Assembly: GCA_947044365.1 (NCBI GenBank)
Contig: OX345646.1
Span: forward strand, 3,294,827-3,358,826
Source of the DNA: Petrosia ficiformis
Taxonomy: Eukaryota; Porifera; Demospongiae; Haplosclerida; Petrosiidae
DNA: 64,000 bases
Direction of reading: 5' to 3'
The translations under genes were made by a program, and so were the position numbers. The stretch's first letter is position 1. Every line of letters begins with the position of its first letter. The notes beneath the pieces were generated by a model that was not told the origin of the DNA, made no database searches, and saw only the letters and a program-made list of their open reading frames with translations. This document shows positions 1 to 13,300 of the stretch, piece after piece.

Positions 1-993
1 CATGTACTGTACATGTACAACACTGGTTGTAATGATATGTACTGTGTAGTTACCATCATTAACTGTACATGTGCATGGTATATACTTTCATTAGCCACTT
101 GTAAATTACATGTACTGTACATCTACATTTAGGTGTTTGGAAATACATGTATTAATTAAGCTAACTGCTACAAATTTCATCATTTTATTCATACTTTCCA
201 TGCACTTTATATACAATGCAGTTTCAATATATCAGACATTCACTACACAATGACTGGCTGTTACCACAGACCTATGTACATTCATGTATACCTACAGTAG
301 ATAAATTAACGTAATTTCTGGACTTTTACTATAAATGTACATACATGTAATTATACATAGTGAGGGGCACATGATGAAAATCAAGAAGGAAGGAAAGTAA
401 AATATCCACAGATTAATTAGTAAATTTCCACATTAGCACATATACTATTTGTATACATCATGTATATGTTACTAAGATGTGTACTGGATGTTGTTCAATG
501 ACTACTGCTCTGTAAACATGTATACTTGTCTTGTTGATCTGTAACATACAAAGGATTATTTTGTATCTACATGTGTATTAAGGTCTTCTGTGTAACTAAG
601 CACATTTGTGAGTTGTTAACAAAAGTTGTTTATAAAATGTCCCATACAGTTGGTGTCTATTAATAGTATATCCACTATCATGAGAATGCAACACACTTTT
701 TCATATTAAGACTTATCTCTATGATATTAGCAGAGATTTCAGCTCATCACTTGCAACTGAAATGTATGGGTGGCCATTTGTTTGGTGCTATCCCTACAAG
801 AGTACAACCATACTCTCTGATATACATATACATGTCACTGTGGATGTTAAGATCTGTCCTTTAGCAAATTATCATTTTATCACATTTAAACACATGTTTG
901 GGTGTGAGCATTTATTACTCATTCTCTTTTACCTTTTCCATCATGGATGTAATTGACACTTACTGTACATTTGCTTTCCACCTTTTTATACAG

Positions 994-1223
994 GAAGTGA
1001 ATGAAATATGCTATCCAGATAGAGCTACTATTAAGCTTCTCAGGTAATATCTATGTTTATCTGCATACATGCAAGCAGGTACATGTACATGTATATCTAC
1101 ATGTATCTGATTCTATCAGAATCCATTCATCCATCTATTAATCTCTTTCTCTCTCTCTTTCTATTTTTATATCAGCAAGAGTTTAGTTTCACCAACAAGT
1201 GATCCAGAATCTGGAAAGGTGAC

Positions 1224-1303
<80 letters not shown>

Positions 1304-2417
1304 CAGCATCTGTAATAGTAATATATAGCCTTGCAATAATTTCAATTATTAATTAAAAACACCCACCTAATGTTAATTAGGAGAGCACATGTGCATAAGT
1401 ACATGGTAGGTACAGTTTTCAGGGAGTAGGATCTTTTATAATCCAGTAGGAATGGGCCATTATTTAACTTCAATGTTTTGTAAAAGTTATTATTACATCA
1501 ATTTACATGTATTTACTGATACATTGGTAAACAGGACTCTATAAGCATTTTCAGATACGGATAGAGAGGGGAGGATTGGAATCCCACCAATGATGTCTTT
1601 AACCCCTATTTCAGGTTCCCAAGGCCAGACTATCCCTGTCAGGAGTCCAATAACATTAAAACATCAAAGCATATGTGAATATGTTAAAAGTTAAGATTTT
1701 TAAAATAATATTTATGACACTGCTTTATGTTAAGTAGCTAATTGCTAAATCTATACCACATTTTACTATAATAAAAAAAAAGCCATATAGACTCTGTAAA
1801 CCTGCATGCTGAAATAATAACCACAGATGAGTTGGATAAAAACATGGAAATAGAAAACAAAAGCACTAGAGCTGAAAAGAGACCTATTATGTCTGTCTAG
1901 TTTCTTAAGCTTAGTACTTTAGCTTTATAAGATATCAATGAAATGAAGTAAATGTCAGATACTCGTACCACTGAAGCTTCAGGGGGGAAGTTACCTCCTG
2001 ATCCGAGAGAGGTCTGTCATTCAGTTGGGACTCAGTCCCCGTAGGGCGGCCTGTTTGTTCAGTTGAAGGCCGGAGGATCTGGCAAACACTGTCTATTTCT
2101 AAACACAACACACATGTACAAGCATAAACATATAGTTAATGTACACATATCCACATAGAGCTACATGTACATGTGTATACACATTCATGTGATAATCCAC
2201 ATCAATGTATGAACACTACTTAGTTTACTATCTTCTTACAAATCTCAGATAGCAGCTGCATGGCTACATGTACAAAATGGCTGAATAATAACAAGTGTTT
2301 GATAAAATGTTACATTAATTAGCCAAATGAATGATTTTATTATTGTAGTATATTATACATGTATATGTATATACTTGTACATATCCAAATTGGTTAGCAA
2401 CATGTACTATCAAGTAT

Positions 2418-2464
<47 letters not shown>

Positions 2465-2533
2465 CATCTTTCACTCATACAGGTTAGCTGTGCCCTGGGA
2501 TTTCCCTCTAGGGTTTCCAAATTGAATGTATAG
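994..2533 (+). CDS. Candidate 3' exons of an unknown plus-strand gene
   Basis: Three short exon-like segments can be joined. The first, 994-1043, has an acceptor CAG and donor GTAATA. The second, 1176-1218, has a pyrimidine-rich acceptor and a GTGACA donor. The third, 2483-2533, ends in TAG. The first two join in phase (AG plus C) to give an open reading that includes IKLLSKSLVSPTSDPESGK; the third continues in phase 0 for 16 residues before the stop. No family is recognised and the upstream part would lie outside the window. The exons are very short, so chance agreement is possible. Confidence 0.2.
1228..1302. repeat. (CA)n microsatellite
   Basis: About 37 uninterrupted CA dinucleotides lie just downstream of a candidate exon donor. 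Length here is likely to be polymorphic. Confidence 0.98.
2421..2460. repeat. (TC)n microsatellite
   Basis: About 20 TC dinucleotides are followed by a further pyrimidine-rich stretch and an AG at 2481-2482. The tract could act as the polypyrimidine tract of that candidate acceptor. It also creates spurious Leu-Ser and Arg-Glu open frames. Confidence 0.97.
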
Positions 2534-4180
2534 CTAGCTGTTAAACTATTGTGGTTTTTGGATGTGATGAATGCTTTCACCTCTGGAATATCATCAGGTA
2601 GGTACATGTACATGCTCCTGAAGCAACCTCACTGAACCTAGATCTAAATACTTTCATGGTGGACATACCCTGCACCCCTATAGGATAATTTGATTCATAC
2701 AATCTTATATCATTCCCTCTCCTCTGTCAGATAACATTTCTGTACTAAACCTTGATAATGGAATATAAAATACCATATAGTATATACAGTATATGTTACT
2801 AGTATAGTTGTAGTGATGATATTAGTCTGGTGTGTCCATACCCTTCACTTTAAGGATGATGACATGTTTAGACAATGAGTAGATTTTAGAAACTTGTGGA
2901 ATGCTAATTATAATGCTGAACACAGACATGTGAGATACAGTATCTAGTTGTACAGTCTTTAATGTTGTGCTAGAGTAGATTCTGTTATGTAGTTCACATG
3001 TTGAATATCTAGAAAGTTGTGAATACCTACATAATTACATAAAATAATGGTAGCAATTCCAAACATATCTTTACTCTAAGTACATGTATGTCACCTGACC
3101 CTTCCCCTACTCCAAATAAAGGGTGTGGTTACAACATACTATAATGATGAAACAGTATAGTACTAGTATAGTACACTGAGTACAGTATTGTATAATGTTT
3201 AGTTTAATCTGTTTAGTTCCTAATAGCTATAAAACTGTTAATATACATTACTATCACTGTTTATAGATCTAATATTGTTCACTTCTATACATAACTAATA
3301 TGTGTTGATATTGTATACATGTACATGTATACATGTATTATATATTGTATTGTAGTGTACTTTCTATACATGTATGAACACATGTACATGTATAAACCCT
3401 GTGTTGTACACATATTGTATACATATACTGTACATGTTTAAGCTATGTGTTGTATACATATACACTGTATACAATTAGGTTTTAGTGGTACATTGTATTA
3501 TCAGTATTTAGTTAAAATTCTATATTCTTTCCTACACTGTGGTATGGTATTGCCAAATTCAAAACTTTGCATACTGAAATATTACACTGCATTGTTAATT
3601 AAATAATTTATGTGCCACGCCCATACTTTTGAGTACATGGCTAGCTGGAGTAGTGCTTTAGCAGTGTTTGTTAGCTAGGTTTTTCTAAATAGTGATTGAG
3701 TTTAAAAAGAGTGCTAGACATCTATTCTTTAGTACAAGATACTAAATTTGTGTGCTTAGGAGTGTTACTGTTGTTGTGATCATTTGAGTAAGTGACTTCT
3801 TCTTGTGCTTATACTACACAATGACAAGGGATTTCAGGAACTGTTAGTTGCAAACATGTACAAGTATGTCTCCAAATCATAAATTAAATCAGTATATACT
3901 TATATCAGGTGTTAAAGAAGTGGAGTGAAGTTCTTGATATGACCATTTCAGTTGCTGCACATGTACATGAATCTTTACAAATGACTTAATTATCTGTCTA
4001 GAAGATATGATATTGAATGAATTACATGTAAATTGTAAATTATGTTGATTGTTTTGACTGTTAAGTGTTTGTATATAAACATTTCTTAAGTGTATTTAAA
4101 GTGGTATTTACTGTTATGAGTGTTAAGTGTCTGCATAATTTACTATTGTGATTGTTAAGTGATTATATATACATTTACAT

Positions 4181-4415
4181 ACACTAGTGAGTATTATATA
4201 CATGTACATACATTAACTACACTAGTGAGTATAATATACATGTACATAGATTAATTACACTAGTGAGTATTATGTACATGTACATACATTAACTACACTA
4301 GTGAGTATTATATACATGTACATACATTAACTACACTAGTGAGTATTATAATTATACATGTACACTAGTTTTAGTGGCATATATATTAATGTACATGTAC
4401 TACACTAGTGAGTAT
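4181..4415. repeat. 38-bp tandem repeat
   Basis: The motif ACACTAGTGAGTATTATA followed by a TACATGTACATA stretch starts at 4181, 4219, 4257, 4295 and 4333, exactly 38 bp apart. A degenerate further copy follows near 4400. No coding potential is seen. Confidence 0.9.
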
Positions 4416-5299
4416 TATGTCCACATACATGTACATGTATATAAATACACTAGCAGGGATTTTAAAAGAGGTGGGGGGAGGATGGGGAGGGGTGAGGAAA
4501 AAGTGTGTTAAAATGGAGGGCAAAGTACATTCTGGATAGCATAGGCATGCTCCCCCAGAAAATGTTAATTTAGGACCTCTAAAAATGGTATATGATACAA
4601 TTTGGAAGTAACTTTACTTTTGTGTGTGCATGGTACCATGTAGGATAGAATTTCTATACCCTGGTCCAGCACTCTATATTTAGAAAGTGCTGAGTGAAGT
4701 TTTACACCTAATACTCCATGCATGTACAGATCTCCATGTATATACATGTAACCTTAATTTGCTCTTCGTCTCATTATTGATCATTATGCATCATTATTTA
4801 AAATAGTTTGAAGTATCCAAAGAGGGTAGCAAACATTAGCCCATAAAAGTGAGTATTACATTGTATATACATGTAATATACAATAAGTATTATATTAATG
4901 TACATCTACTATACTAGTCATTACTTTATATACACATAAATACAGTATAGTCATGTACATGAGTATTGTGTACATGTACAGTGTTCTGCCTACACTGGTC
5001 AGAAATAACCACCACTTGACATAAATTAACCACCACTCAGATGAATTAACCACCTCTCAGATGAGTTAACCACCTCTACATATATAGGCTATTGAGAGAG
5101 TATTAAGTATATACTGGGTAAACAGCTTTAAACGTAAGTTAGAATCCAACCACCACTCTAAATATCCTGGACAGAACACTGCATGTATGTACAGTAGGGC
5201 TGAAAGAAATAGTGCTTTTTGTATTCTTTCCTTAACAATCAAATATTTGAATATCAATTTTGATTGTTTTCATTTCAGAGTAGACTTTGCTACCAATAT

Positions 5300-5722
5300 G
5301 AATAATTATTACAAGTACTTGGATATCCTTTTCAACTTTTAATATAATTTAGTGTATGATGTTATATTGGGTAATGAAGGTCGGTAATCAACGGCAGGAA
5401 AATCCAGAGTATAATGAAATATTATTAACTTCTCAATATTTCAACATTTCCTTACAAAGAGGTGTACACCTCTATAATAATTGATGCTTTTCAGTGACTA
5501 CATCCCATCTAAGTGAGTATGGCTGGATTTGTTGATCTTACTAGGCTGGTACGAAGCCAATGAAGAGGTCATTATTCATTAACAGATGTGTTAAAATAAC
5601 TTCTTTAATTAACAATGTGAATTTATAAAATAAAATATAAAAAATTAATTATACTAACAGTATGTAATTATACAGTTCATTCAGTTTCAGTTTATTATCA
5701 AATGTAAGTCACATGAATCACC
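5300..5722 (-). other. 3' untranslated and downstream region of gene A
   Basis: The sequence directly downstream of the gene A stop is conserved with the region below gene B (46880-47028), including a stretch ending in an AATAAA polyadenylation signal read on the minus strand at 5696-5691, 27 bases after the stop codon. Conservation of stop, spacing and signal in both paralogs supports the predicted gene end. Confidence 0.6.
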
Positions 5723-5730
5723 TCATAATC
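5723..5730 (-). CDS. Gene A exon 15: terminal exon with stop codon
   Basis: The acceptor CTTATATAG leads into GA TTA TGA, which with the final G of exon 14 gives Gly-Leu-stop. The identical acceptor and codons occur at 47029-47036 in gene B. An alternative is read-through of the exon 14 donor, which would add an unconserved tail. Confidence 0.6.
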
Positions 5731-8700
5731 CTATATAAGAGAAAAAGATTATAATAATTATATATATAATAATTATTATAATTATTAATAGCTATATATT
5801 TGGAGTTTGCAACTAACATAACATGTACACACACACACACATATACACCACAATAATACTCACCTGATAATTGTTTCAGCATGTCATCAGCAATTCTTGT
5901 TAATCCTGCATTTCGCTGTATCTTTAATATCTCACAGAACTTTACTAATATATCTGGGCTGTTGAATTCTTTCAGAGATCTGTAAACCTCATCTAGTAGT
6001 TTGCTGGATTTCTGGAATCGAGAGATTCCAAGAGTGGTTAGTACGTTATCTTTCACTGGATCAGGAACAAGATCAACTGACCACATGTCGACAGCTAATT
6101 TGTCAGGATCACTAATAATACCTAGTAATTCTGAGGTATGCTTCTTGAGTATAATATGAGGAGATGTGTCTGCTGTAGGTAACATGTTGATGTCAGAAGT
6201 GGTAGTGACTTTGAGTGGTGTGGTTAACACAGGAACTGCACAAAGATAGTTGAATGCTATAATTATGTTTAATTATGAATTACCAGTATAGTACCTGTAG
6301 TGTGTGGTGTTGTATGGGACGATGTTAAATGGGAAGAGTTTGTTCCTCTGTCTCTTTGAAGAGGATCATGTACTCCTATAATATAGTTATACAAATACAC
6401 AATTAAAATTACATGATAGTAAATATTCTAGTATTCTAAGCATACTTAACATTTGATATCACTTTGTTGTACTATGTAATTATAAAGTATGAGGATATTA
6501 TTACTATTATACCTGTTAATACTGTATCATCAATTTCATCCTGTGAGACTGTATACACAGTGGAAATGTGTGGTTCAGGAACACCTGTATACACATGTAT
6601 ATAAAAGGAACATGAAAGTAACCTTGTCGTGAAAAAGGTATGATAGAATAAGAAAACAAAATTCCTTGTTGTTATTATGAAACATGCTTTGACTATCACT
6701 AAGTGTAATAAATCATAAACATACAGTAACTCAGGTGATTCATAGTCAATTGGTCGGAGATATTCCTCACTAAAATGCCAGTAATACTTATGTACTAACA
6801 CTTAAAGGGAATTTGAATAGAAATGTATGATAAATTTTCTACAATTATACTTAACAGTACAATTATAATAAGATACCTGCTAAAGTTTTATCGTTCACTG
6901 TTCCAACTGCTCTCAGTGTTGACTTATCTAAGGATTTAACATATCCATAAAGCATACACACACAAACAAACATTACAAGTATTAGAAATAATTGAGAGAT
7001 CAATATACTGATTATGTTATATGTACATTACGAATGAATAACTTACCATCATTGTTATCTCGTTCATCAAACCACGATACATATCTCTTATCAAACAATT
7101 GAATAGGTGGTAGTGTCAGATCTTCAGTACATTTGGTGACTAGTTTTCCATCAACAAAAGACACCTTTGCTGGATGTGGAGGCATGGACGTCTTGCGCTC
7201 ATTCTGACATCGAAGTGTAGGAGTAACATGTGCTACTGATGTATCATAGTGCAATACACTGACACAGGAAAATAGAACTTCAAGTATTGCTTGAAGAATA
7301 ATTCTGCAACGAGCTCCAGGTAATCCAGTGTAATATATCTCCAGCCAGTTGTGACAATCCATCAATCCTACTGATCCATCCAGGTCCTCAGAGTCCAAAT
7401 GAACAGAATATCGTAACTGTTGAATGGACTCATGCAAAGTAAAGATGGGTGAAGTACTCCTTTTCATTAGAGCAACAACTAAAGCAGCAAACACACCCTA
7501 ACACATAAATGAGAATGTAATTTAATATGATAGGAATGTTGTGATAAGGTATATAAAATGATTCAAATTTATGAGTTGATAATTGAATTGTGTTCCCAAA
7601 TCTGAAATACCTGTGGTATTACTTTGTGCTTGAAGCAAAGTAGCAAAGGCTCACAGCTTTGTGAGAATTTCTTCTCATCTTCAGTGATATAACGAGTGGG
7701 TAGAGCAGATGGAAGGAAGTACAGGAATCGAGTAGTCTCTCTTACAGGAGCAATAATGAATAAATACTGGAGAAGCTCAATGAGGTGATTTTGTGTGAAG
7801 AGATTGGGAAAGAACTCAAGAGAGAGGTAGAGAAGTAACTCCTCTGAAAATAGTCCTTTACGAATGAGTTCTTGTTGCGTGCCTGGTGGAAGGACTAAAT
7901 CTTTTGTGAGTAATTCCTTCGGATAGTCAATGAAGGACACCCTAATGAGTGAAGTGACCATATCAAGAAGGTACTGCGGGTTAGTAAACACCACATGAGG
8001 GAGAACAGGGAAATAGAGGAACAAGCTAAGTGAGTTCAAGTATTTAATACACTGGGAAACCTCTTGCTTCCCCATTCCTATTTTCATGCCAATCTGTTCA
8101 CAGGTATCTAATGTCACCATACCATGTGCTACTTTTAGTGACTCTTCTTTCACCTTAACCTCAAACATGTACCATCGTATGGGAATTTTGATTGGAATAG
8201 GTTTGTTGCTACAAGTGATACGCTTACCAATCTCCGATGATATATTTTCACGGTTCGACTTGCACAAATTATTGACTGGGAAGATGAGTTGTTTGTTATG
8301 TTCATTATAGAACACAAGATGCTCTTTGTACTCTCTCAGAGCATGAAGCAACTGTCGATTCTTCTCTGCAAGTGTTTCGATGGATTTTAAGAAGCCCTTG
8401 ATACCATGTGTATGATCATGATAGGTACCAACCACAACGAACAAAGGCTTTACCTCTCCTAATCCTTTGTTGACAGTGTATTTTGAGGAGACAATAGAAC
8501 GAACAAAAGATTGAATGAGTTGTATATATGTCATCTGTAGTACTGCTGGTTGAGTCAACACTTTCCCATTAATTGAGTAGACAAAAGTAGGTTTATCATT
8601 GAGATGTTGTGTTAATTTCAAGACAATGATATTAATTACATTGTCATGAATGAAGGCTCGTGATATATCAGCAAATTGTGGTTGTCCACCACTATCTAAA

Positions 8701-10309
8701 ACATTGATCCAGGTAGATTCATGGAGAGCACCTGATGTTTTACCTTGTGCTAACGATTGGAGAACTTCTTCAAGGAAGTGCGAAGGATCTGGAATTAATT
8801 TGGAATCCTCATTATCCATACATGCATCTGTATGAGCAGAAATAGATAATAGTTTTTCTACTGTTGTTGCTAAAACTGGAAGGATGGCTTCATGTTTATA
8901 TAATTCATCTTCTCCTTCAATAGATGATGGATTATCCCCAACTACAGACGTAATCTGAGCTATACTGGTTTGTTGGTGATTGGAATTTGGTGTAATCTTT
9001 CCCCTATCAGAGGAACCAAGCAATAGAGCTGCTTCTGCCATCATTAGCTTCAACTCTGGAATGCCAATTGCCCTCCATACATTCCCTTCATCATGAGCAG
9101 CTACTCTTTGAATGGCACGTATTGGACGATTACCTATTGGTGTACTGTGGTGATGCTTAGGAGGTTTCCAATTAAACAGGAGGTGTAAGAATGATGTCTT
9201 GCCTGCTGCAGGAGGACCCATGATTGCAATCCTCAGGATATTAATATCGACCCATCCTTCTTGCATTGCACGGGTGAAAATGTTTTTGTCTGAAAAAGAA
9301 ACCAATATTTAAAGTGAATGATTTAATTGCTCTTATATTTGCAAATCTGTTGTACTTTTATTCCTACTTCATATATATACATGCAAAATCATGTAATCAG
9401 CAAACTAGCACAGAGGATACAGCACACATCACATCCACACACAAAATATACATATGTATGTATATATACTTTATATCAATAATATTTTATGAAAAAATAA
9501 TTTAAAAAGCCACAAAGACTTAGAAATAGGTGCAGATGATATAAAAGCTGCAGTGGCTTAGAAAATGTAAAAGCTACAATGGCTTAGAAAATTTAGAATG
9601 GCATAGGAGATTTAGAACAGCCACAATGGCTTAAAACATTTAGGGACAGCCACAATGGCTTAGAAAAGAATGGAGCACTGAATGCCCAGTCTTGAAATCT
9701 GGCAACAGTGAGTTAAAAAAAAGACCTCAAAATCCTCTAGTTACTTCCATGAATATATATGATATTACCCATTAACACTGCATTGAATATATATGGCTTT
9801 AGCGATAATATACATGTATATTACTATTACACATGTATCTAAAGATTGATTATTTCCTCTGAAATGGAAAAGAATGCAAAACAAAATTGCTCATTTTCAC
9901 TCTCATTGTCCTATCTTCATGTACATTTATTCTCATCTCATGTAGAATAAGAATCGTTACACTTTCTAAATACATCCATGAATACATATATCCCATTAGA
10001 TTAGTACTATATTAAATAGTGATGCTATATAATACTTACATATCATCAAGGGCAAAGTACATAATTCAGACCCATATTAATACACATGTGTATGAATAAT
10101 ACACAATCAGCAGTAGATAAAGCAGGTTGATAAAGTTAATTAGTATTCCTCTTATAATTCTATTAATTTTATGGATCCAGAGGGATTGACTGAAAAGTAT
10201 GAACATTTACAAACCATAGAAACAATTAGATGTATATGAATTGTTCTAGAAATCAGGGTTCTACACACTGTATATCAGAATCAGGGTTGTACATCAGAAT
10301 CAGGGTTGC

Positions 10310-10346
<37 letters not shown>

Positions 10347-13300
10347 TATATATATCATGTTTCAGAGGTCTATATGCGTTATATAAACCTGCCACGAGGT
10401 AAGATATCACCCGAGGGCGTAGCCCGAGGGTGATATCATCCGAGTTGGCAGGTTTATATAACGCATATAGACAGATGAAACATGTTATATCTGATATATT
10501 TTAGAATGAGATTCATACCTTGGATTGTCCTGCAAGAGATTGTCATTGAGTCCGTAAGAAATCGCCATCGAGTTTCACAAGGTTGATATTTTAAAATATC
10601 AACCTATTTTGAGGTTTATATGAGAAATATAAACTTACACGCCCCATAGAAATGTATGGGCTATGAATCTCATTATGAGATATATATATATATATATATA
10701 TATATGTAGCAACCCTGAAATGTATATATTGTTCTAGAAATCAGGGTTCTACACACTGTATATCAGAATCAGGGTTGTGTATTATTCATATACATGTGTA
10801 TTAATATGTAGCAACCCTGATCCTGATGTGTATTAATATGTAGCAACCCTGATCCTGATGTGTATTAATATGTAGCAACCCTGATCCTGATGTACAACCC
10901 TGATATATATATATATATATATGTAGCAACCCTGATCCTGATGTACAACCCTGATTCTGATATACAGTGTGTAGAACCCTGATTTCTAGAACAATATATA
11001 CATTTGTATATACTATGGATACAGTGTTGTATCCACAAACTACAGAGAATATGTAATCAGTCATTCCATAATATATGTGTCTACAAGTAATAAAAGTATT
11101 TAAAAATATTTCATGTGACACTTGAGATTGTACTAACTATTGTATCAATTCCTGTGTTCATCTACATGTATGTATTCAGTATGTATGTGATGATGTGAAT
11201 AACTAAACAGAACTGACCTGCTTCAATAAATACTTCTATCATTTCTGGTGTCTTTGCAGACTGACGAGAAGTAATACCGTACTATAGTAAGAATAGTTAA
11301 TTATGTAATTATACAGTTTATAATCATGATAATAATTATCCGGGATAGTGTGGGGTTGGCTACTCCATTGTTGCCTACTCTAATTTAACTTCAGTAGTGC
11401 GTGTTTGCCTATGTATACCATAATTCTAATTATACAAAATATTTCAATTTTATTATGGTTATCCTTACAGAGGCGTAGTCACTTTTATGATATTCAATAC
11501 TATACACTGTAACTACACTAATTACTTATGAACTAGAAAACAGTCAAAGTATGGAAGTCAATAAATAGACATGCAGGTTTGAATTAGTTAATGAATTTTG
11601 TTCATCATACCTCACAAAGTACACGTAACAAATTAATGATGTAAATTTAGTGTTCCCTGATATTGTATAGACATTTTGTAAATGTAGTTCACTTAATGCT
11701 TAGCACTTGCTCATATACAACTGTACATCCTGAGTATATCAATTGTATAAAATTTGCAGGGGCGGATGCAGGGCCAGTGAAAATGAGGTACAAAAACGTG
11801 TGCTCATTAATTTTTGTGACAGGTGTGGCTAACCAATATGTGTACACATACTTATGTACATGTACTGGTATTGCACATTTACTTACATGTAGACATAAAA
11901 ATGAGATTCATGACTATTAAGTCTACATTTTAAATATTCATCAGAAATAACAATCATTATAGCACCAAATATTTTAAAGGGCCATGTATTAAGTATAATA
12001 ATTCGTTATGTGAATACTTTTGTTACATTATGGGATATCCTCTGAGACATACATGTACAACAACTTCAGTTAGAATACATGTAAGCAAAAATATCCTTGA
12101 GCTTGTATTGTTATAATTATACTAATCCTCTAACACATATATTATAATGCTCAACCACAGAACACTATATGATGATGCTGTTGTCATGTGTCTAGTGTAT
12201 AAAGGATATGTTGTTCAAGTGAACATGACAATGTAGATATAATTATACATATCAAACCATACTGTGAAATAAATATGATTCACAGTATATACCTGAAGAT
12301 TCAATGAGTTGTACAAAGACAATAGATATTTACATTATTATACACATTTGTAGTTTGTTTGATATGAAACAAATCATTACCTCATCAGATATACTTGTCT
12401 TTGCACCAGCCATTATCAGCAGACGAACCACTTCAACATTATTTTGAAATACTGCGTTATGAAGAGGTGTATCTCCATCCTGATATAGAAAGACAAAATG
12501 AATAGTCATAATAACTACAATTGTACATAATGATTATAACATAAAACTTTGTGACCTTAACTATAATTAGTTAATTATAACTTTGGGTACAATTTCCACA
12601 TGTATATGAAATCTTGGTTGATATTACATATAATTTGTATATTCATTTATAGTATTCATGTATTATTATATTAGTTGAGAATTAATTAATGGATTATCAC
12701 TATTAGAAGACAACAAATAAATTAATAAACCAAACTTAACAAGTGTTATTATAACTATTAGAAGATTTAATTAACTAACTTAATTGAAGCTGAGGAAGAG
12801 CATTATTTTGAAATGATGGTGAGGATTTATAGAGTGTGTAAATTAGAAAAAATCAAGAAATGGTAGAAATTATAGTCTAGGTACATGTATTATGAAACAT
12901 CAGAATGTTTCTTATGAAGGTAAATACTATGTGGACATATGTATATCAACCCATTAGATATCACATAGTAGATTTGTACACATGTATGTACATTATAAGA
13001 ATTAGTGATCACTGACAAATTACAAGCAGTTAGATGGCTACCTTTCTCATCACACCAGAAGTCACCTGACAATTTTATTGTACATACCTGTACATGATAA
13101 CAGTATGTTGCCATAGCAACTAGTCTGTGAGTACTAGTTTTGTTTCATTATGGGATAACATATGAGACATAATTATATGTACATAACAGTTAGTGACAAA
13201 ATTACTTTGCTTTGGATTGATATATGGTAATCTAGTACTGTACTCTATCTAACATTCATATAATACTCAACTACAGAACATTATAAACTGTGTGTCTACT

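Larger units (their letters stand above)
1..5300. repeat. Segmental duplication block C1 (partner of 34900-38740)
   Basis: No confident gene lies in this AT-rich stretch. Collinear similarity to 34900-38740 is seen at several points: 160-220 with 35190-35250, 2640-2790 with 35780-35930, 3310-3430 with 36900-37000, 3850-3980 with 38190-38300, and 4480-4650 with 38590-38740. The match is diverged and interrupted but keeps its order, so it is an old duplication and not a single dispersed repeat. The block also holds microsatellites, a 38-bp tandem repeat and weak plus-strand exon candidates, listed separately. Confidence 0.75.
9290..11217 (-). other. Intron 8 of gene A, carrying a nested palindromic insertion
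   Basis: The 1.9-kb intron separates the ankyrin exons from the GTPase exon. The matching gene B intron is 1.3 kb (50833-52143). The two align near their ends; the extra sequence in A is the inverted-repeat complex at about 10241-10994. Short degenerate tandem repeats of a 'GCCACAATGGCTTAGAAAAT' type lie at 9500-9670, with weaker relatives at 51060-51210. Confidence 0.7.

Noticed and set aside
1228..1302. CRISPR-like or structured repeat array
   Set aside because: A plain dinucleotide microsatellite; none of the tandem arrays in the window has unique spacers between conserved repeats.
1975..2095. Possible structured RNA in a GC-richer stretch (GTCCCCGTAGGGCGGCC)
   Set aside because: A short hairpin can be drawn, but no known RNA family motif is seen and there is no counterpart in block C2.
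2327..2613. Frames with (Leu-Ser)n and (Arg-Glu)n runs
   Set aside because: Products of the (TC)n microsatellite at 2421-2460.
5818..5863. Reading through the donor of the CARD-like exon to extend the protein (GEYYCGVYV...)
   Set aside because: The extension is not conserved in gene B, whereas the donor, the next acceptor and Gly-Leu-stop are identical in both genes.
8086..8835. Plus-strand frames at 8086-8310 and 8650-8835
   Set aside because: Antisense shadows of the large gene A GTPase exon; no conservation against gene B in that frame.
12890..13114. A 72-74 codon minus-strand frame repeated at 14289, 18003 and 55793
   Set aside because: It lies in the duplicated ankyrin introns, with no splice connection or recognised domain. 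Similarity of the copies reflects intron duplication.
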